Below the pieces are notes generated by a model that made no database searches, was not told the DNA's origin, and worked only from the letters and a program-made list of their open reading frames with translations. Of a stretch of DNA of 64,000 nt, positions 17,201 to 31,000 are shown in pieces. Numbering within the stretch: position 1 is the first letter of the stretch; the number at the start of each line of letters is the position of its first letter. The DNA is from Halicephalobus mephisto (taxonomy: Eukaryota > Nematoda > Chromadorea > Rhabditida > Panagrolaimidae). The position numbers and the translations under genes were made by a program. The stretch is from the NCBI GenBank assembly GCA_009193035.1, contig SWDT01000029.1:186001-250000 (forward strand). The letters run 5' to 3'.

Positions 17201-17212
17201 AAAGTACTTCAT
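11233..17212 (-). CDS. Secreted multicopper oxidase (laccase/ferroxidase-like)
   Basis: Oxidises a substrate (phenolic or Fe2+, undetermined) and reduces O2 to water. Six exons: 17212-17006, 16834-16355, 16315-16066, 14411-14094, 13203-12792, 11701-11233, giving 711 aa with consistent phases. An N-terminal hydrophobic stretch (aa 2-15) looks like a signal peptide. Four copper motifs are visible: VTVHLHG (His about aa 145-147), HWLHGH (about 186-191), HPFHMH (about 567-572), and WWYAHCHLMLHQMAGM (about 655-669), which holds the HCHxxxH trinuclear/T1 ligands and an axial Met. All ligand positions are filled, so the enzyme should be active. Intron 5 fits only as a GC-AG intron (GG|GCGAGT at 12791-12790). 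Intron 3 (14412-16065) contains a cyclin-like gene; its remainder, about 15.5-16.05 kb, is T-rich repeat. I do not assign a gene symbol. Confidence 0.9.
11830..12580. repeat. Degenerate tandem repeat in oxidase intron 5
   Basis: About 85-100-bp units share 'gttgcaagcaaactgcaaatttta', 'gattttaaagatatttataaa' and 'aatattaaccgatctgtctaaa'. It lies in the intron with the GC donor. Confidence 0.75.
13205..14070. repeat. Two AT-rich tandem tracts in oxidase intron 4
   Basis: The first tract, 13205-13460, repeats 'aaaattgaaattaaatattttt'. The second, 13500-14070, repeats 'cctacaaaattccagaattttcgaagatctt' with 'tcaaaaattctaaaatat'. Together they fill the intron. Open frames in the second tract are repeat artefacts. 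Confidence 0.75.
14656..15476 (-). CDS. Cyclin-fold protein nested in oxidase intron
   Basis: Likely a cyclin, regulatory partner of a CDK, of the transcription-cyclin (T/K/L/Q) type. Exons I can support: 15476 (possible ATG, MIKDQQLREVYLHLIELG) to about 15373, then 15313-15268 (LSIKYPGKVKTYDKY), 15218-15127 (ARACICAAGAREGD...VDVLNVSH) and 15082-14656. The last exon carries a second cyclin box: PSFIWESDGCLIAVLAIRFV and LKLIAPE...ICARVSRHELRKY. The pattern ACxxAAGxxE...VxNVSH is the helix 3-4 region of cyclin Q/T. The first exon's donor is unresolved: the frame reaches TAG right after MRNYF with no usable GT, so either a noncanonical donor, an assembly indel in the T-run or decay. It lies wholly within oxidase intron 3 on the same strand. 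Confidence 0.6.
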
Positions 17213-18839
17213 AGTTACAGTTTACTTTGAAGGACGTGGTTCTCTGAAAATATAAGTTTTATATTTGCTTTTCTATAAGATGAGTGAGACCGACAGATCA
17301 ATTTCAGACTAGTATATTAAGCAAAAAGTAATTCTCAATTCTCAGTGCAAATAACCCCAATCATTTTGCTTGAATAAACATGTCGAAAAAGCTCATGTCT
17401 GGCTTATCACCGATCTTCAATAAGTTGAAAATTTTTCATTTTTTTACGGAATCATATATATTCGATAATTTTTTAGATTTTAGTGTTTTTAAATTGGGGA
17501 AATTTGGCTATTACAGTAATAAAAGTGTAAATTTGGCAATTAAGCCGAGGAAATTTGGATTTTTGGAACATTTTGGAAAGTCATCGAGACAGATTGATGT
17601 GAGACACGAAGCCAACTTCTGACACGAAAAACAAAGTTACTGTAATAACGTTCTTTCTGAATTTTTTGAAATAATAAGAAATGAAGATCGCTGTGGCACG
17701 AAAACTTTGATTACTGTAATAGGAATAATATTGTTGAAATAATAAAAATTGAAAAAATAGCTCTTTGAAAACAAAGTCAACTCCTGGCACGAAAACTTTG
17801 ATTACTGTAAAAAAATAACAGTACTATTGAAGTAATTAGAAAGTAGAAAAAATTAAGTTCTATTAAGTAAATACTAAACTAATTTTTACTATGGAAACTT
17901 TGATTACTGTAAAAAATAATAGTATTATTGAAGTAATTAGAAAGTAGGAAAAAGTAAGTTTTATTAAGTAACTATTAAACTAATTTTTACTATGGAAACT
18001 TTGATTACTGTAAAAAAAGCACTATTGAAGTAATTAGAAAGTAAAAAAAGTAAGTTTTATTAACTATTAAACTAATTTTTACTATGGAAACTTTGACTAC
18101 TGTAAAAAAATAATAGTATTATTGAAGTAATTAGAAAGTAGAAAAAAGTAAGTTTTATTAAGTAAATACTAAACTAACTTTCAGCACGAAAACTTTGATT
18201 ACCATGATCGTTTTTTCGTCTTCAAGTACGAATGAACTTTTATGCTGAAATTAACGCAGAAAATAACGACGTGCGATTCAGAAAGTTCCATGATTAAAAT
18301 GATTTTTCTTTTTTTTTTATTTTCAAAGGAATGTTTATTTTGCAATAAATTCATTATAAAAAACGTCATAGATCAAATTTTGGAAAAAATTCAGTTTTTG
18401 TAATTTTTTGAATTTAATTAAATTTTAAATGTTAAAAACAAAATTAAAATTTTAAAATTCTTTAAAAAAGTAAAATTTCATAAAATTCGAATAATTTTCG
18501 AAGTTTTCAGAATTATAGAAAAATTCGGAATTATTTAAAATTTTCAAAAAATTATTTTTTTTTAAATAATGTAATTTTAAAATTTTCCAAAATTTCGTGT
18601 TGAGAGAATTTTTTTAAAAATTACGATTTTTACAGTACTATGAAAATCCTAAAAACTTTCGAAATTTGTGTTTAAAAGGTTTAAAAAAATTAATTTTTAT
18701 TTTTTTTTAAATAATGTAATTTTAAAATTTCGTGTTGAGACAATTTTTAAAATATTTTTTGGAAATAATTCCTTAGAAATTTTATTTTTGGTTTTTGATA
18801 ATATTATTTTTGTAATTTTTCAATGACTAATAAATTCAG
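17213..18839. other. Intergenic with ~100-bp tandem repeat
   Basis: From about 17600 to 18200 there are five to six units containing 'aaaactttgattactgtaa', 'tattgaagtaattagaaagta' and 'tttattaagtaaatactaaac', spaced about 90-107 bp. Before it, a short frame begins at 17380 (MSKKLMSGLSPIFNK) with a possible GTTGAA donor; I could not join it to anything. 18200-18830 is AT-rich filler. Confidence 0.6.
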
Positions 18840-18986
18840 TTTTCCAAAAAATCCCAAAGTTCCGCTTCCGGAGCTTTTGTAAGAACGGCGTCTGAACGAA
18901 GAAATTTAAGCTTTCGAAATCCAGTCAAAAAGGAAAAACTGGCCATTTTCGTGGATAAGTCAGTCATCCATAAATACGTAAAATAA
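18840..18986 (+). CDS. Possible terminal exon just upstream of LRRC9-like gene
   Basis: After an ATTCAG acceptor at 18838-18839 a 48-codon open frame runs to TAA at 18984-18986. It is basic and serine-rich, with segments SSASGAFVRTASERR and KKEKLAIFVDKSVIHKY, and ends 21 bases before the LRRC9-like ATG in the same reading frame. A GTAAAA donor lies after HKY, but the downstream acceptors I tested put the next exon out of frame. It could be the last exon of an unknown upstream gene, a 5' exon of the LRRC9-like gene, or chance. Confidence 0.3.
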   Translation, partial: FSKKSQSSASGAFVRTASERRNLSFRNPVKKEKLAIFVDKSVIHKYVK

Positions 18987-19007
18987 ATTTTTCCTAAATT
19001 TTCCAAA

Positions 19008-22000
19008 ATGATACTAGCTACATCTCAAGTGGCCAATACTGTAGCTAATCTGAAATCCCGATATTACAAATATTTGGAAAGTTTGTGTTCCGCCAACGGG
19101 ATCGACATTGGAACTTTGAAATCCAATGGATCAGATTACGAAGAATTGGAAATGTTTTTTGGAGGATTGCCGGTTCTGATAGGATTGAAGTATTTCGAAA
19201 AACTAAAAATATTGAAATTATTCGGTCAAGACATCCTGAATCTGAAGCCCTTGGTCGAAGTCGGGACAACTTTGGAAGAGCTGTGGATTTGTGAAGGACC
19301 TTTGAAGGACCTGACCGGGATAGAAAACTGCAAAAAACTTCGTAAAATTTATTTGTTCGATTCTCAAATTGAAGACGGAACTTTGTTGGGAAAATTGACC
19401 GAGTTGGACACCCTATGGATCCAGAACAATAAATTGAAAAATTTCGGAGTGAGTTTTTGAATCTTAAAAGGAAAATTATAAATGTCATTCTGATGTATTA
19501 ACTAGTTATTGTGTAAGTAAACCAGGTCTCGAAGGGAAATATCCTACACGCTAGAAAATAGGTATACTGTAGATAACTAACCGATTGTTGACTAGTTATT
19601 CAGTATATGGTTGCTATTGTGCTTAATCTTGTACTAATGTATTAACTGGCTATTGTGTAAGTAAATCAGGTCTCGAAGGAAAATATCCTACGTGCTGGAT
19701 AATAAGTATACTGTAGATAACTAACCGATTATTGTCTTGTACTAGTGTATTAACTGGCTATTGTGTAAGTAAATCAGGTCTCGAAGGGAAATATCCTACA
19801 CGCTAGAAAATAGGTATAATGTAGATAACTAACCGATTGTTGACTAGTTATTCAGTATATGGTTGCTATTGTGCTTGATCTTGTACTAATGTATTAACTA
19901 TCTATTGTGTAAGTAAATCAGGTCTCGAAGGAAAATATCCTACACGCTAGAAAATAGATATACTGTATATTATAAACAGTGTTGACTAGTTAATATATGA
20001 TGGTTTTGCGTTTAGTCTTAGTTATACTGGTATACTAACTAGCTATTACGTAAACAAACTAGGAAATCAGGTCTTGAAAAGAACTATCCTACGTGCTGGA
20101 TAATAGGTATACTGTATATTATAAACAGTGTTGACTAGTTAATATATGATGATTATTGCGCTTGGTCTTAGTTATACTGGTATATTAACTAGCTATTGCA
20201 TAAACAAGTCAGATCTCGAAGGGAAATCCCTACGTGCTAGATAATAAGTATACTGTATACAACAAACCAAGTACTGATCAGTTATTTAATATATATTTTC
20301 ATGCTTCATCTTATTACTATTTCGATAAATAACGAAATCTCAAATCTTTCGTCTTTCATCCATCATGCTACCATATCGATTCAGAGAGATCTGACAATAA
20401 AAATTTAGTTTTTGGATAACTTGCAACAATTGACGGTTCTGTACCTCGGAGGAAAGCAATTCGACGACCACGGGGCCATGAGTGTCCAAAATTGGCCCCA
20501 CAAACTCCAGGAATTCGACTGTAATGCAAATTCGATAAAATCACTTCAAGTAAGTTTCCAGCACAATTTTACTTTTTAAAAACAAAAAAAAAATTACAAT
20601 TTAAAAGAAAACAAAAAAAAAACAATTTTATAATTTAAAAAAAAAACAAAAAAAAGTTTAAAAAATTTTATAATTTAAAAAAACAAAAAAATAAAAAAAT
20701 TTAATTTTTCGAAATTATTTAAAAAATTAATTTTCATTGTTTTTGGAAAAATTATTATTTATTATTTATTTAGAATTATTAAAATTTGGTGATTTAGAAT
20801 AAGTTGTTTGGGATTTTTGGAATCCAAATATCACAACCCGAAGGCCCCCGCAAGTACCCCCCTGACGGCTCCGTCGAAGGCCCCTTTCATCATTCCGGGT
20901 TCATTTTCGAAATGGTCTAAAATAAAAATTAAAACATTTTTATCCTCCAAATTCGCTTACTGTAATATCCATAAAAATTACGGTATCTGTGATCGTGAAC
21001 ATAAGGATTCATTCCGTGGATCCATGGATTACTGTAGAAACCCCTATTAGACAATCCTCCACCGACAACGTCATTGAGGTTACTGTAGGCCCCCAGACGG
21101 TGGAATTTGTAAACTTCTCCAGGAGCCGGGATGTGGCCGAAGGGTCCGTTCAGGGGTCCATCGTAAGGCGAAAAAAAAGAACCATACAGTTGACAAGTGA
21201 CTTCTGGAATCAGAATCAGAAATTGGACAAAAATAAACGTCTTCATAGAAATCACAGATTAACGCATGACCGAAAATAAAATTGAAAAATTATTTTTTAA
21301 GGAAGTGTGTTGAGTACGGTCGATCCAGGTCAAGTGAATTTTTTGATTTTTCATAAATTTTTTGATTTTTCATAAATTTTTGATTTTTTTTCATAAATTT
21401 TAAATTTTTTGATTTTTTCGTAAATTTTTTAATTTTTCATAAATTTTAAATTTTTTGATTTTTCATTAATTTTTTTAAATTTTTGCTTTTTAAATTCAGT
21501 TACGCAATTGTAAAAATATAAAAATTATTTTTTTACAAAATTCTAAAATTGTAGGAAATTTAAAAATAAAGTTTAAAATTACATTATTTTAAAAAATTTA
21601 AAAACTTAATTTTAAAAATAAATTTCAAAAAATTTAAAAATTGATGTTGTTCCAAAATTGTCTCGACACGAAATTTTGGAAATTTTTAGAAAATTAAAAA
21701 ACTTAATTTTAGATGATCATTCAAAACAGTTATTATTTAAAAAAATTTAATGAATATGAAATTCCAGGAAATTTCAACATCCTGGATTTCAAGTTTTTGT
21801 TTTAAAATCATATTACTGTAAAAAAACAAATAAAATTTGTCATGAAAATGCCTTGATATGAATTTAAAATTTTCAATGTCAAAAATCAATTTTAGAAGCT
21901 TACATAATATATTTAAAAATTCCAAAACCTATTACTGGGTTCTAGGATCTTACACAAGATTCTTAAAAATTGCAGATTTAATTACTTGATTTTGGAAGTT

Positions 22001-25000
22001 TCTAAAAGATGCTTCACATGAAGAAAGTACATATCATATAATGAATAGATACATTAAGTAGACTTTAATATAACGATATATTTTACTGAATGCATCAATT
22101 ACTAACTTGATATTGACGTATTGTATGTGATGCATAGATACATTAAGTAGACTTTAATATAACGATATATTTTACTGAATGTATTAACTTGATATCAATG
22201 TATTACGTATAATGAATAAATACATTAAGTAGACTTTAATATAATGATATATTATACTGAATGCATCGATTACTAACTTGATATCGATGTATTGTATGTG
22301 ATGCATAGATACATTAAGTAGACTCTAATATAATGATATGTTATACTGAATGCATTAACTTGATATCAATGTATTGCGTATAATGAATAGATACATTAAG
22401 TAAACTTTAATATAATGATGTATTATACTGAATGCATCGATATACTAACTTGATATCGATGTATTGTATATAATGAATAGATACATTAAGTAGACTCTAA
22501 TATAATGATATATTATACTGAATGTATCGATATACTAACTTGATATCGATGTATTGTATATAATGAATATATATTAAAATGACTCTGATTTATCAGATAC
22601 ATTATATTCAGTGTATTGATATACCAAGTGTAATAGCAATGTATTGTATATAATGCATAGATATATTAAAGCAGCTATGAAGTATCAGATACATTAAAAT
22701 TGTTTTATTGTACTCTTTTTGTGTGTAGAAAGCTTCAAATACGTACATAAGATTCTTGAACACTTCAAAATCTGATTGCAAATTTTTGGAAGGTTTTAAA
22801 CTTTTGCGAAAGGTTCTACAAACTTTGAAAAGTTTATATAAAATCCTAAAAGCTTTCAGAGATCTCCAATCTAGGTTTGTAAAAATTTACGAAATTAATA
22901 ATTCTAAATTTTCAGAGTCTTCTTCCTCTGGCTTCCTGTGAAGTCGTCAGATGCCTCAATTTGGCTTCAGACAACCAAGGCCTGCAGTTGTGTACCGAAC
23001 AGCATTTTTCTTGGATAGGATTCCATTTTCCTTATTTGGAAAGACTAAACAACGATACTGTAGGAGATAAGTTTCAACAAACCCAAATTATCCTTGCTGA
23101 AGGAATTTTGATGGACAGTTATGTAGCTTTAGTGAATTCCGAAAAAAATTACAATACAAAAATAACTTCTATAGAACGTAGTTGTCAAAAAATCCAGGAA
23201 AAATTGGCTTTGCTTGTGACAAATTTGTCTAAACTGGCCTTGACTGTGCCGAAGAAAGAAGGCAGACGAGAACTGGTCATCAGAATGCAAGAACAAAGTC
23301 AGAAAAGTTTGAAAGCTTTGAAGACGGTCAAAAGTAAGTCCATTACGACTAAATTTACATTATTGAAAACAATACATAAAAAATATTTTTATTCAATTAA
23401 GTACATGTCAAAACTAACTTCAATGATATTCTTCACTACGATAATAGGTTTTTATATCTTCTTAAATCAGTTCTGGACTGTCTTGACATGGTTTAATAAG
23501 ACCCAAAATAGGAACAGAAGATATAAGAAAAGTAATAGTAGTTCGGAAGGACCTAAACCGGCCTGAAAAGACCTGGATTAGTGGTACGTAACTACACCCA
23601 GAGTGCTAAATGATTTTCAGTTTCAGAATAATTTAAAAACATCTAAATTAGGAGTGCGAGAATAGTGTGGAGTAACTTAGAAAGACCTGAACTAGCCTGA
23701 AAAACCTAAGTTAGTGATACCTGGTTGCGAGAGGAGTCCTGAGTAGTCTGAAAGATACCAATCTTGTTCATCAAGACTTTAAGTAGGAATACGTGGACTA
23801 TGATACCTGGGTTCGACTCCCAGCCGAAGACCAATCTTACATTACTAGGTTAGTTCCCTGCCGAGGGCTGTATAACTAGGCTTGAAGTCTCTGGATAACT
23901 ATATCCAGTGACACTCACAGCGAAGTACTGGCTCTTTGGTCAAAGATTAACCACATCCAGACGATAGTTACGAGATCCGAAAAAATAGGAATTCGAAGAT
24001 GTGAGAGGAGTGCTGAATGGTCTGCGGGGGCCTGAACTAGCCTATCAAGACCTAAATCAGGGACGCGCGAATACGAGGAGCTTGTAGAATGGTCTAGAAG
24101 GACCTGAACTAGTATGACGAAACCTAAAATGGAGATATCTGACTAGAAGAAAACTACATAACAGTCTGGAAGACTTAAATTAGACACACAAGAAGTTCTT
24201 AGAATGACCTAGAAGAATCTGAATCGATTCTACAAGACCTAAATTAATAGTCCATGGTTATGCGAAGATTACAAAATAATTTAGAAATTTCTCGTTAAAA
24301 GTTTAGAATTACCTAAAAATCTTAATTCATCTTCCAGGACAATGCTTGGCTCTCGAGTTCTGTCTCCACCGACTTCGGGACTACTATTTCCCCACCTGGA
24401 GACTCGAGGGGGCACTGGGTTCCGTCTGGCCCCGGGAACTCGACGAATCTGAAATCAGACTTCTGGAGCACAGTTTCAAGTGGTTCGGGTCCAAGTCAAC
24501 AGAGTATACTGTAAAAATCCACGTTGCCTTCTGTTTCGAGGAATCTAATCAAAAACAACTTAAAAAAACCGATTTCGAAAAATTATTTTTCCTAGATTTC
24601 GACCGGAGATCGGTTTTGTGGGATTTGAGAAGTATCGTCGGATTGTGCGACAGGAGGTTTACAAAGGACTACAGAGAAGATGCCGTGAGGATTTTCAAGG
24701 ATATTTCGATTTTCGTCAATGAAGCCAAAGAAGGAGTAAAATTTCAAAAATAATTTTAAAATAATTTAATTTTTTTTAGACGCGATTTTTCGTGTTGCCT
24801 CTGGTCAAATGTGAAAAACATTATAAAAAATTCAAAATGAGCTCTAAATACGAAGAATTGGAGGAATCTGAAAAGAAAAACGAAGAAGTCGAAGAAATCG
24901 AAGATGGAGAACAATTTGCCAACAAAGGTAATAAAAAATAATTTAATTTTTAAAATCAGAAAAATGTAGAAAATTCTAAAATCTCCCAAAAGTTAGAGAT

Positions 25001-28000
25001 TTTTGTTTTATATAAAATCATGAAAATTTTAAGAACTTTGTGAAATTTCAGAAAATTTGGAATTTTCTAAAAAGTTACAATTTAAATTTTATGACTTTAA
25101 AGAACTTTCTGAAATTTCAGAAAATTTAGAATTTTCTAAAAAGTTAAAATTTAAATTTTATGACTTTAAAGAACTTTCTGAAATTTCAGAAAATTTAAAA
25201 TTTTCTAAAAAGTTACAATTTTTAAATTTTATTTGATTTTGAAACAGATTCTTGAATTTTCTGAAATTTACAGAATTTTTATAATTTTTTAGAAGTTTGC
25301 GAAATTTTAAAAATTCTCGAAAATCTTCCAAAATCTTTTAGGATTCAAAACAAGATTCTCAAATTTTTCAGAATTCCATAAATTTTGAAAAATTCAAGAA
25401 TTTCAAATTTTTCAGAATTTTTGTATTTTTTTAGAATTTTGCAAAATTTCTGAAATAAATATTAAAAATTTAAATTTTCCAGAATTTTTGTATTTTTTTA
25501 GAATTTTGCAAAATTTCTGAAATAAATATTAAAAATCCAAATTTTTGAAATGTTTTTAATTTTTAAAATAGTGTAATTTTAGGTCAAATAGAATCGGCGA
25601 ATTGGAAAGAACTGGGACTTTTTCTGATTTGTTTGGTCGAGGTCCAGCCCGTAGGTCAAGTGCTTTTTGACGATTTGAGAAATTTGCCGCTTTTCGATGA
25701 AAAATTTGCAGCTCAAGTAAAAAAATTAAAAAATCTCGGAATCGATCTAAAATTGGAAAAACTTCAAACAAATACAGTAATTAATGAATCCACAACCATG
25801 GAATCCCAAATTAATGATCTTACAGAAGATCAGACGATGGAAAAAAAACAAAAAATAAAAAAAGTCGAAGAAGTGATAACTAGTGATTTTCCGAAGGACA
25901 GATGGAGACGTCAATTACGGTTTTCGGGAAACAGAAAACTGACTTTGAGGGATCCGCTGGAGCTGGCCCTGACCTTCGCGAAAGCCCCGATTTTCGTGGA
26001 TTCCGTGGATCTCATTGTAAGTTTAAAAAATAACTATATCATTCCAAAAATCAAAAACATATTTTATTACGAAATAATCCCGACGAAAATTTTTGAATTT
26101 TTTAGAAACCTCTAGAATTCAGAATTTTGGACGATTTTAGAAGTTTTTAAAATATTTTGAAATATTTCATAAAATTAAAGAGGATTTTAGAAACTTTCTT
26201 AATAAATAAAAAAATCAGATTTTATAAGATTTTGGAAGATTTTAGGAATTTCTACAGTATGTTCAAAAACTCTAAAAGATTTCATAAAATTCAGGAAAAT
26301 TTTAAGGATTCTGCAATATATTGAAAAATTACAGAAGATTCTAGAAAATTTTAGAAAATTCTACAGTAAATTCAAAAAATCTTAAAGATTCCATAAAATT
26401 TAGGAAAAGTTTAAAGGTTCTACAATATATTGAAAAATCAGAAGATTTTAGAAAATTCTACAGTATGTTCAAAGATTCTGAAATTTCATAAAATTCAGGA
26501 AAATTTTAAAGATTCTGCAATATATTGAAAAATCAGAAGATTCCATAATATTCTAGAAGATTTTAGAAAATTCTACTGTATGTTCAAAGATTCTGAAATT
26601 CCATAAGAATCTAGAAGATCATAAAAACTTAAAATATATTGAAAAATCACAGAAGATTCTAGAAAATTCTTAAAAATCTTAGTAACTTTTACAGTATGTT
26701 CAAAGATTCCAGTTGATTCTAAAAACTTTTACAGTATATTAAAAAGTCCTAAAATTCTTCATGATTTTCGAAATTTTTGGAATTTTTTAATGACTTGTGA
26801 AATTCAGAAATTTCAATAAACTTTTTTAAAATTTCAAAATTTTTCATAGAATTCTGAAAATTTTAAAACATTTTTCAGATTAAGTAAAATTTTAAAAATT
26901 ATTTAAAAAACAAATTTCAGACTACCGTAACCTGTCTGGATCTCTCGAGTATGAAGTTGACGAAGCTCGACGGAATCGAACAGATGACGAATCTCGTTTG
27001 TCTTTCGATCGCAAAAAATAAATTAACATCAGTAAAAAAATTAAAACAATTAAAAAATCTTCATTTTTTGGACATGAGTGAAAATCACATTTGTCATTTT
27101 GACGAACCTCCAGAAATGCTCTCCGAAGTCAACTTGAGCGGAAACCAGTTAACAGGACTTCAATTTTGTTCGAAATTACAATTATTAACGAAAATCAACA
27201 TAACTAACAACAAAATTAAATCTTTAAGAGGAATCGAAAATTCGAAACTTTTGGAGATTTTAAGAATCGGATTCAACCAGATCAAAGATAAATCAGAATT
27301 GGATTTTTTAAATGTAAATTTTTTAAAATTTTTAGAATTATTTTTTTTTAACTTTTTTAAAAATTTGTTTTTTTTAAAGTTATTTTTTTTTATTTTTACA
27401 ATTCTTTTAAAATTAGTTTTTTTTAAATTTTTTAGAATTTCTTTAAAATTAGTTTTTTTTAATTTTTAGAATTTCTTTAAAATTAGTTTTTTTTTTTAAT
27501 TTTTAGAATTTCTATTAAAATCAGTTTTTTTTAATTTCTTAAAAATTATTTTTTTTTTATTTTTAAAACTTTTTTAAAATTAGTTTTTTTAATTTTGATT
27601 TCAGGCGTTTCCGAAATTGACTGTTCTTGACTTGTCCAATAACGCGATAAACGAAATTGAAGGATATAGAAAAATAATTTTACAAAAATGTCCGGCGTTG
27701 TTGTTGATCGATTGCGAAATTGTGCCGAAGGAAGAAAGACAGTTAGCCAGCAGAAAACCAGGTTTGTATTTAAAAATAAATTTATTCAATATCATTTTAA
27801 AAAATAAAAATTTTTTTTATAAAATTCCAAAAATTATCTCAATACGAATTTTTAGAATTTTCCAGTTAAGACTAAAAATGATAAAATTTTTATTTTTTTG
27901 TGGAAATTTAAAAATATCCAATTTGAAAAATTATTATTTTTTTATAAAATTACAAAAATTATCTCTAAACAAATTTTTAGAATTTTCCAGTTAAGACCAA

Positions 28001-31000
28001 AAATGATAAAATTTTTACTTTTTTGTGGAAATTTAAAAATATCTAATTTGAAAAATTATTATTTTTTTATAAAATTCCAAAAATTATCTAGAAACAAATT
28101 TTTAGAATTTTCCAGTTAAGACCAAAAATGATAAAATTTTTATTTTTTTGTGGAAATTTAAAAATATCTAATTTGAAAAATAAAAATTTTCTTGTTATAA
28201 AATTACAAAAATTATCTCAACAAGAATTTTTAGAATTTTCCAGTTAAGACTAAAAATAATAAAATTTTTATTTTTTATTTGGAAATTTAAAAATATCTAA
28301 TTTGAAAAATTATTATTTTTTTATAAAATTACAAAAATTATCTCTAAAACAAATTTTTAGAATTTTCCAGTTAAGACCAAATATGAAATTTTTATTTTTT
28401 ATTTTTTATTTTTTTGTAGAAATTTAACTTTGATTTTGACGTTGATCGTTTTGTAGATTTTTTACAGTTAAATTTTTCAGGAAAAGCCCTAACTATCGAC
28501 TTTATTGAAAAACATTTTCCGAATTTCGAATTTTCGAAGATGCTGAATCTCCAAGGAAACGGATTCCAGATGATTGCCTTCGACAGACAAGGAATAATGA
28601 GACTTCAGCATCTGACGGAAATCGATCTCAGTAATAACTCTTTGGAAAATCTCCATGAATTAGTAGAATTAGAAAATTTGGAAATTTTCAACTTGAGTCA
28701 GAATTCTGTGATGACGTTGACCGGAGTCCCCGTGACGCAAGAGAGTCAAGCTGTAACTACAGTAAACGGCCTAATTGGAGAACCTAGAGCCAAGGTAATT
28801 TTTTAGGACATTTATTAAAGATTAATAACTATATTAATTGCAAACAAATGAACATCATTCGTGGCAGGACCAAAATTTGAAACATTTTAGGAAATTTAAA
28901 TTTAAAAAATTACCGGTCCCATCACGAATGGTGCTCAATTCATTTCTACAAAAGTTTAATTAATAACTTTAACATATAGTAACTGAATATAATTCGTGGT
29001 AGGACCAAAATTTGAAACATTTAAAAAAATTTAAATTTAAAAAATTACCGGTCCCGTCGCGAATGGTGCTTAATTCATTTTTTAAAAAAGTTTAATTAGT
29101 AACTTTAACATACAGTAACTAAATGTAATTCGTGGTAGGACCAAAATTTGAAACATTTAAAAAAATTTAAATTAAAAAAATTACCGGTCCCGTCATGAGT
29201 GATGTTGGATATATACTATAATCACAAATTTGGTTAAGTATCACAAACGTAGAGTAACCGGAATTATAGATAAAATAAATTAACAATTTTTCGTGATAAG
29301 ACCAATTTTATTCATTATCTAAGAACATGTTTCAATTTTTGTCTTGTCACGAATAATTTTTAAATTTTTTCATCTTTTAACTTTCTACTGTATGTCCAAG
29401 GTTTATTAATGAATTTCATCATCGAAAATAGAATCGACTATTTTTCGTGATAAGACCAATTTTATTCATTATCTAAGAACATGTTTTAATTTTTGTCTTG
29501 TCACGAATAATTTTTAAATTTTTTGAATCATGATTTTTTAATTTTTTTTCAGATTTTGCCGTGTTTGAAAGAATTGGATCTTTCTTTCAACAATCTGACT
29601 CACCAGACGCTCTCGAGACTCGGGTTGAGCTTGTTGCCTTCGTTGAAAAAACTTGTTTTAATCGGAAATCAGTTAACAAAATTAGATTTATCTTTATTCG
29701 ATCTCAAATATCTCACTGAAATCGATGTGAGCAAAAACGAAATTAAAATAATTCGAAAAAAAACTTTAATTCAATTAAAATGGTTAAATTTGGCAGAAAA
29801 CAAGTTGAAAGATCTGGAGGGATTAAGTACCCCCAACTTGGTGTACCTCGATGTCAGAAATAATAAGTAATAATTTTTTATTTTTTTTTATTTTTTTATT
29901 TTTTTTTATTTTTTTTATTTTTTTTTATTTTTTTTATTTTTTTTTTTATTTTTTTTATTAAATTAAAAATTTTAGAATCGTTACTTGCTCGGCTTTGAAG
30001 CCGATTTCTCAGATGTCAAGTTTGAAAAAGTTTTTCTGTAGCGGGAATACGGTAACGGAGAGGAGAGTCTACCACGACTTCATCCGGAATCAGGTTCGAA
30101 AAACTACAGTAATCTAAATATTTATTTTTAAGGTGAAATCGCTTGAATTCCACGACGAAGAAACAATTCCAAATATGACTTCTGATGCACATACCGTAAT
30201 CCAATCGGGTCCGGAAAGAGAAATTTCGTCGATTTCCAACGGATCTGTGGGATCTTCGACTGGATCATGTTCTCAGTTACAGTATAAAAATGAAACAAAA
30301 ATTGCCCAGAAAAATGGAATCAGAATCGCTTCTCAGAATTCTTCCTGGAAACCGGCTCCAGTGAAAGAAGTCCCGAAATCCACCGGCAGACCAGTCTTCT
30401 GTCCTCCCGGATCTAATATCGTTGTAAATCAAAGAATATCCCAATCCAGAAGTTGCTTTACGTTTTTTCCTGAAGGGTAATATACAATATATTTTTAGAA
30501 TATTTAAAACAGATTCTACATTGCATATTTTGTGGCACAAAAATTTGATTTTTTTCAATTTGAACAAAAAATATCTAAAATAGGGTAATCAGATCCGTAG
30601 GTTCTGAATTTGATATAAAAATTCAGGATTAGGCTTCAGAATTTGGGATTCTGAAAGTTGAGATTTTATAACTTCAGTAAAATTTATATATTCTTAATTT
30701 TGAACAAAAATTATATAAAACGAAGTAATATAATCAGTAGATTCTGGATTTGATATAAAAATTCAGTATTAGGCTTCGGAATCTGAAACTTCTAAAGTTT
30801 GAGATCCCGTAACTCCATTAGATGAACTCCGATCATCTTTTTTTCTGTTTTAAATTATCTACTTCCTCAAATTTTCAGCTTTTCTTAGAAGATTCACTTC
30901 TGAATTCGTGTTCTAAGGAGGAATCTACAGACTAACCCTGAATTCAGACTTCAAATTCAGAATCTACAGATTATATTACTTCATTTTATATAATTTTTGT

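Noticed and set aside
23334..23566. Read-through end of LRRC9-like exon 3 with a transmembrane-like stretch
   Set aside because: A strong GTAAGT donor ends exon 3 at 23333 and the next exon joins in phase; the extension is intronic, although a retained-intron isoform cannot be excluded.
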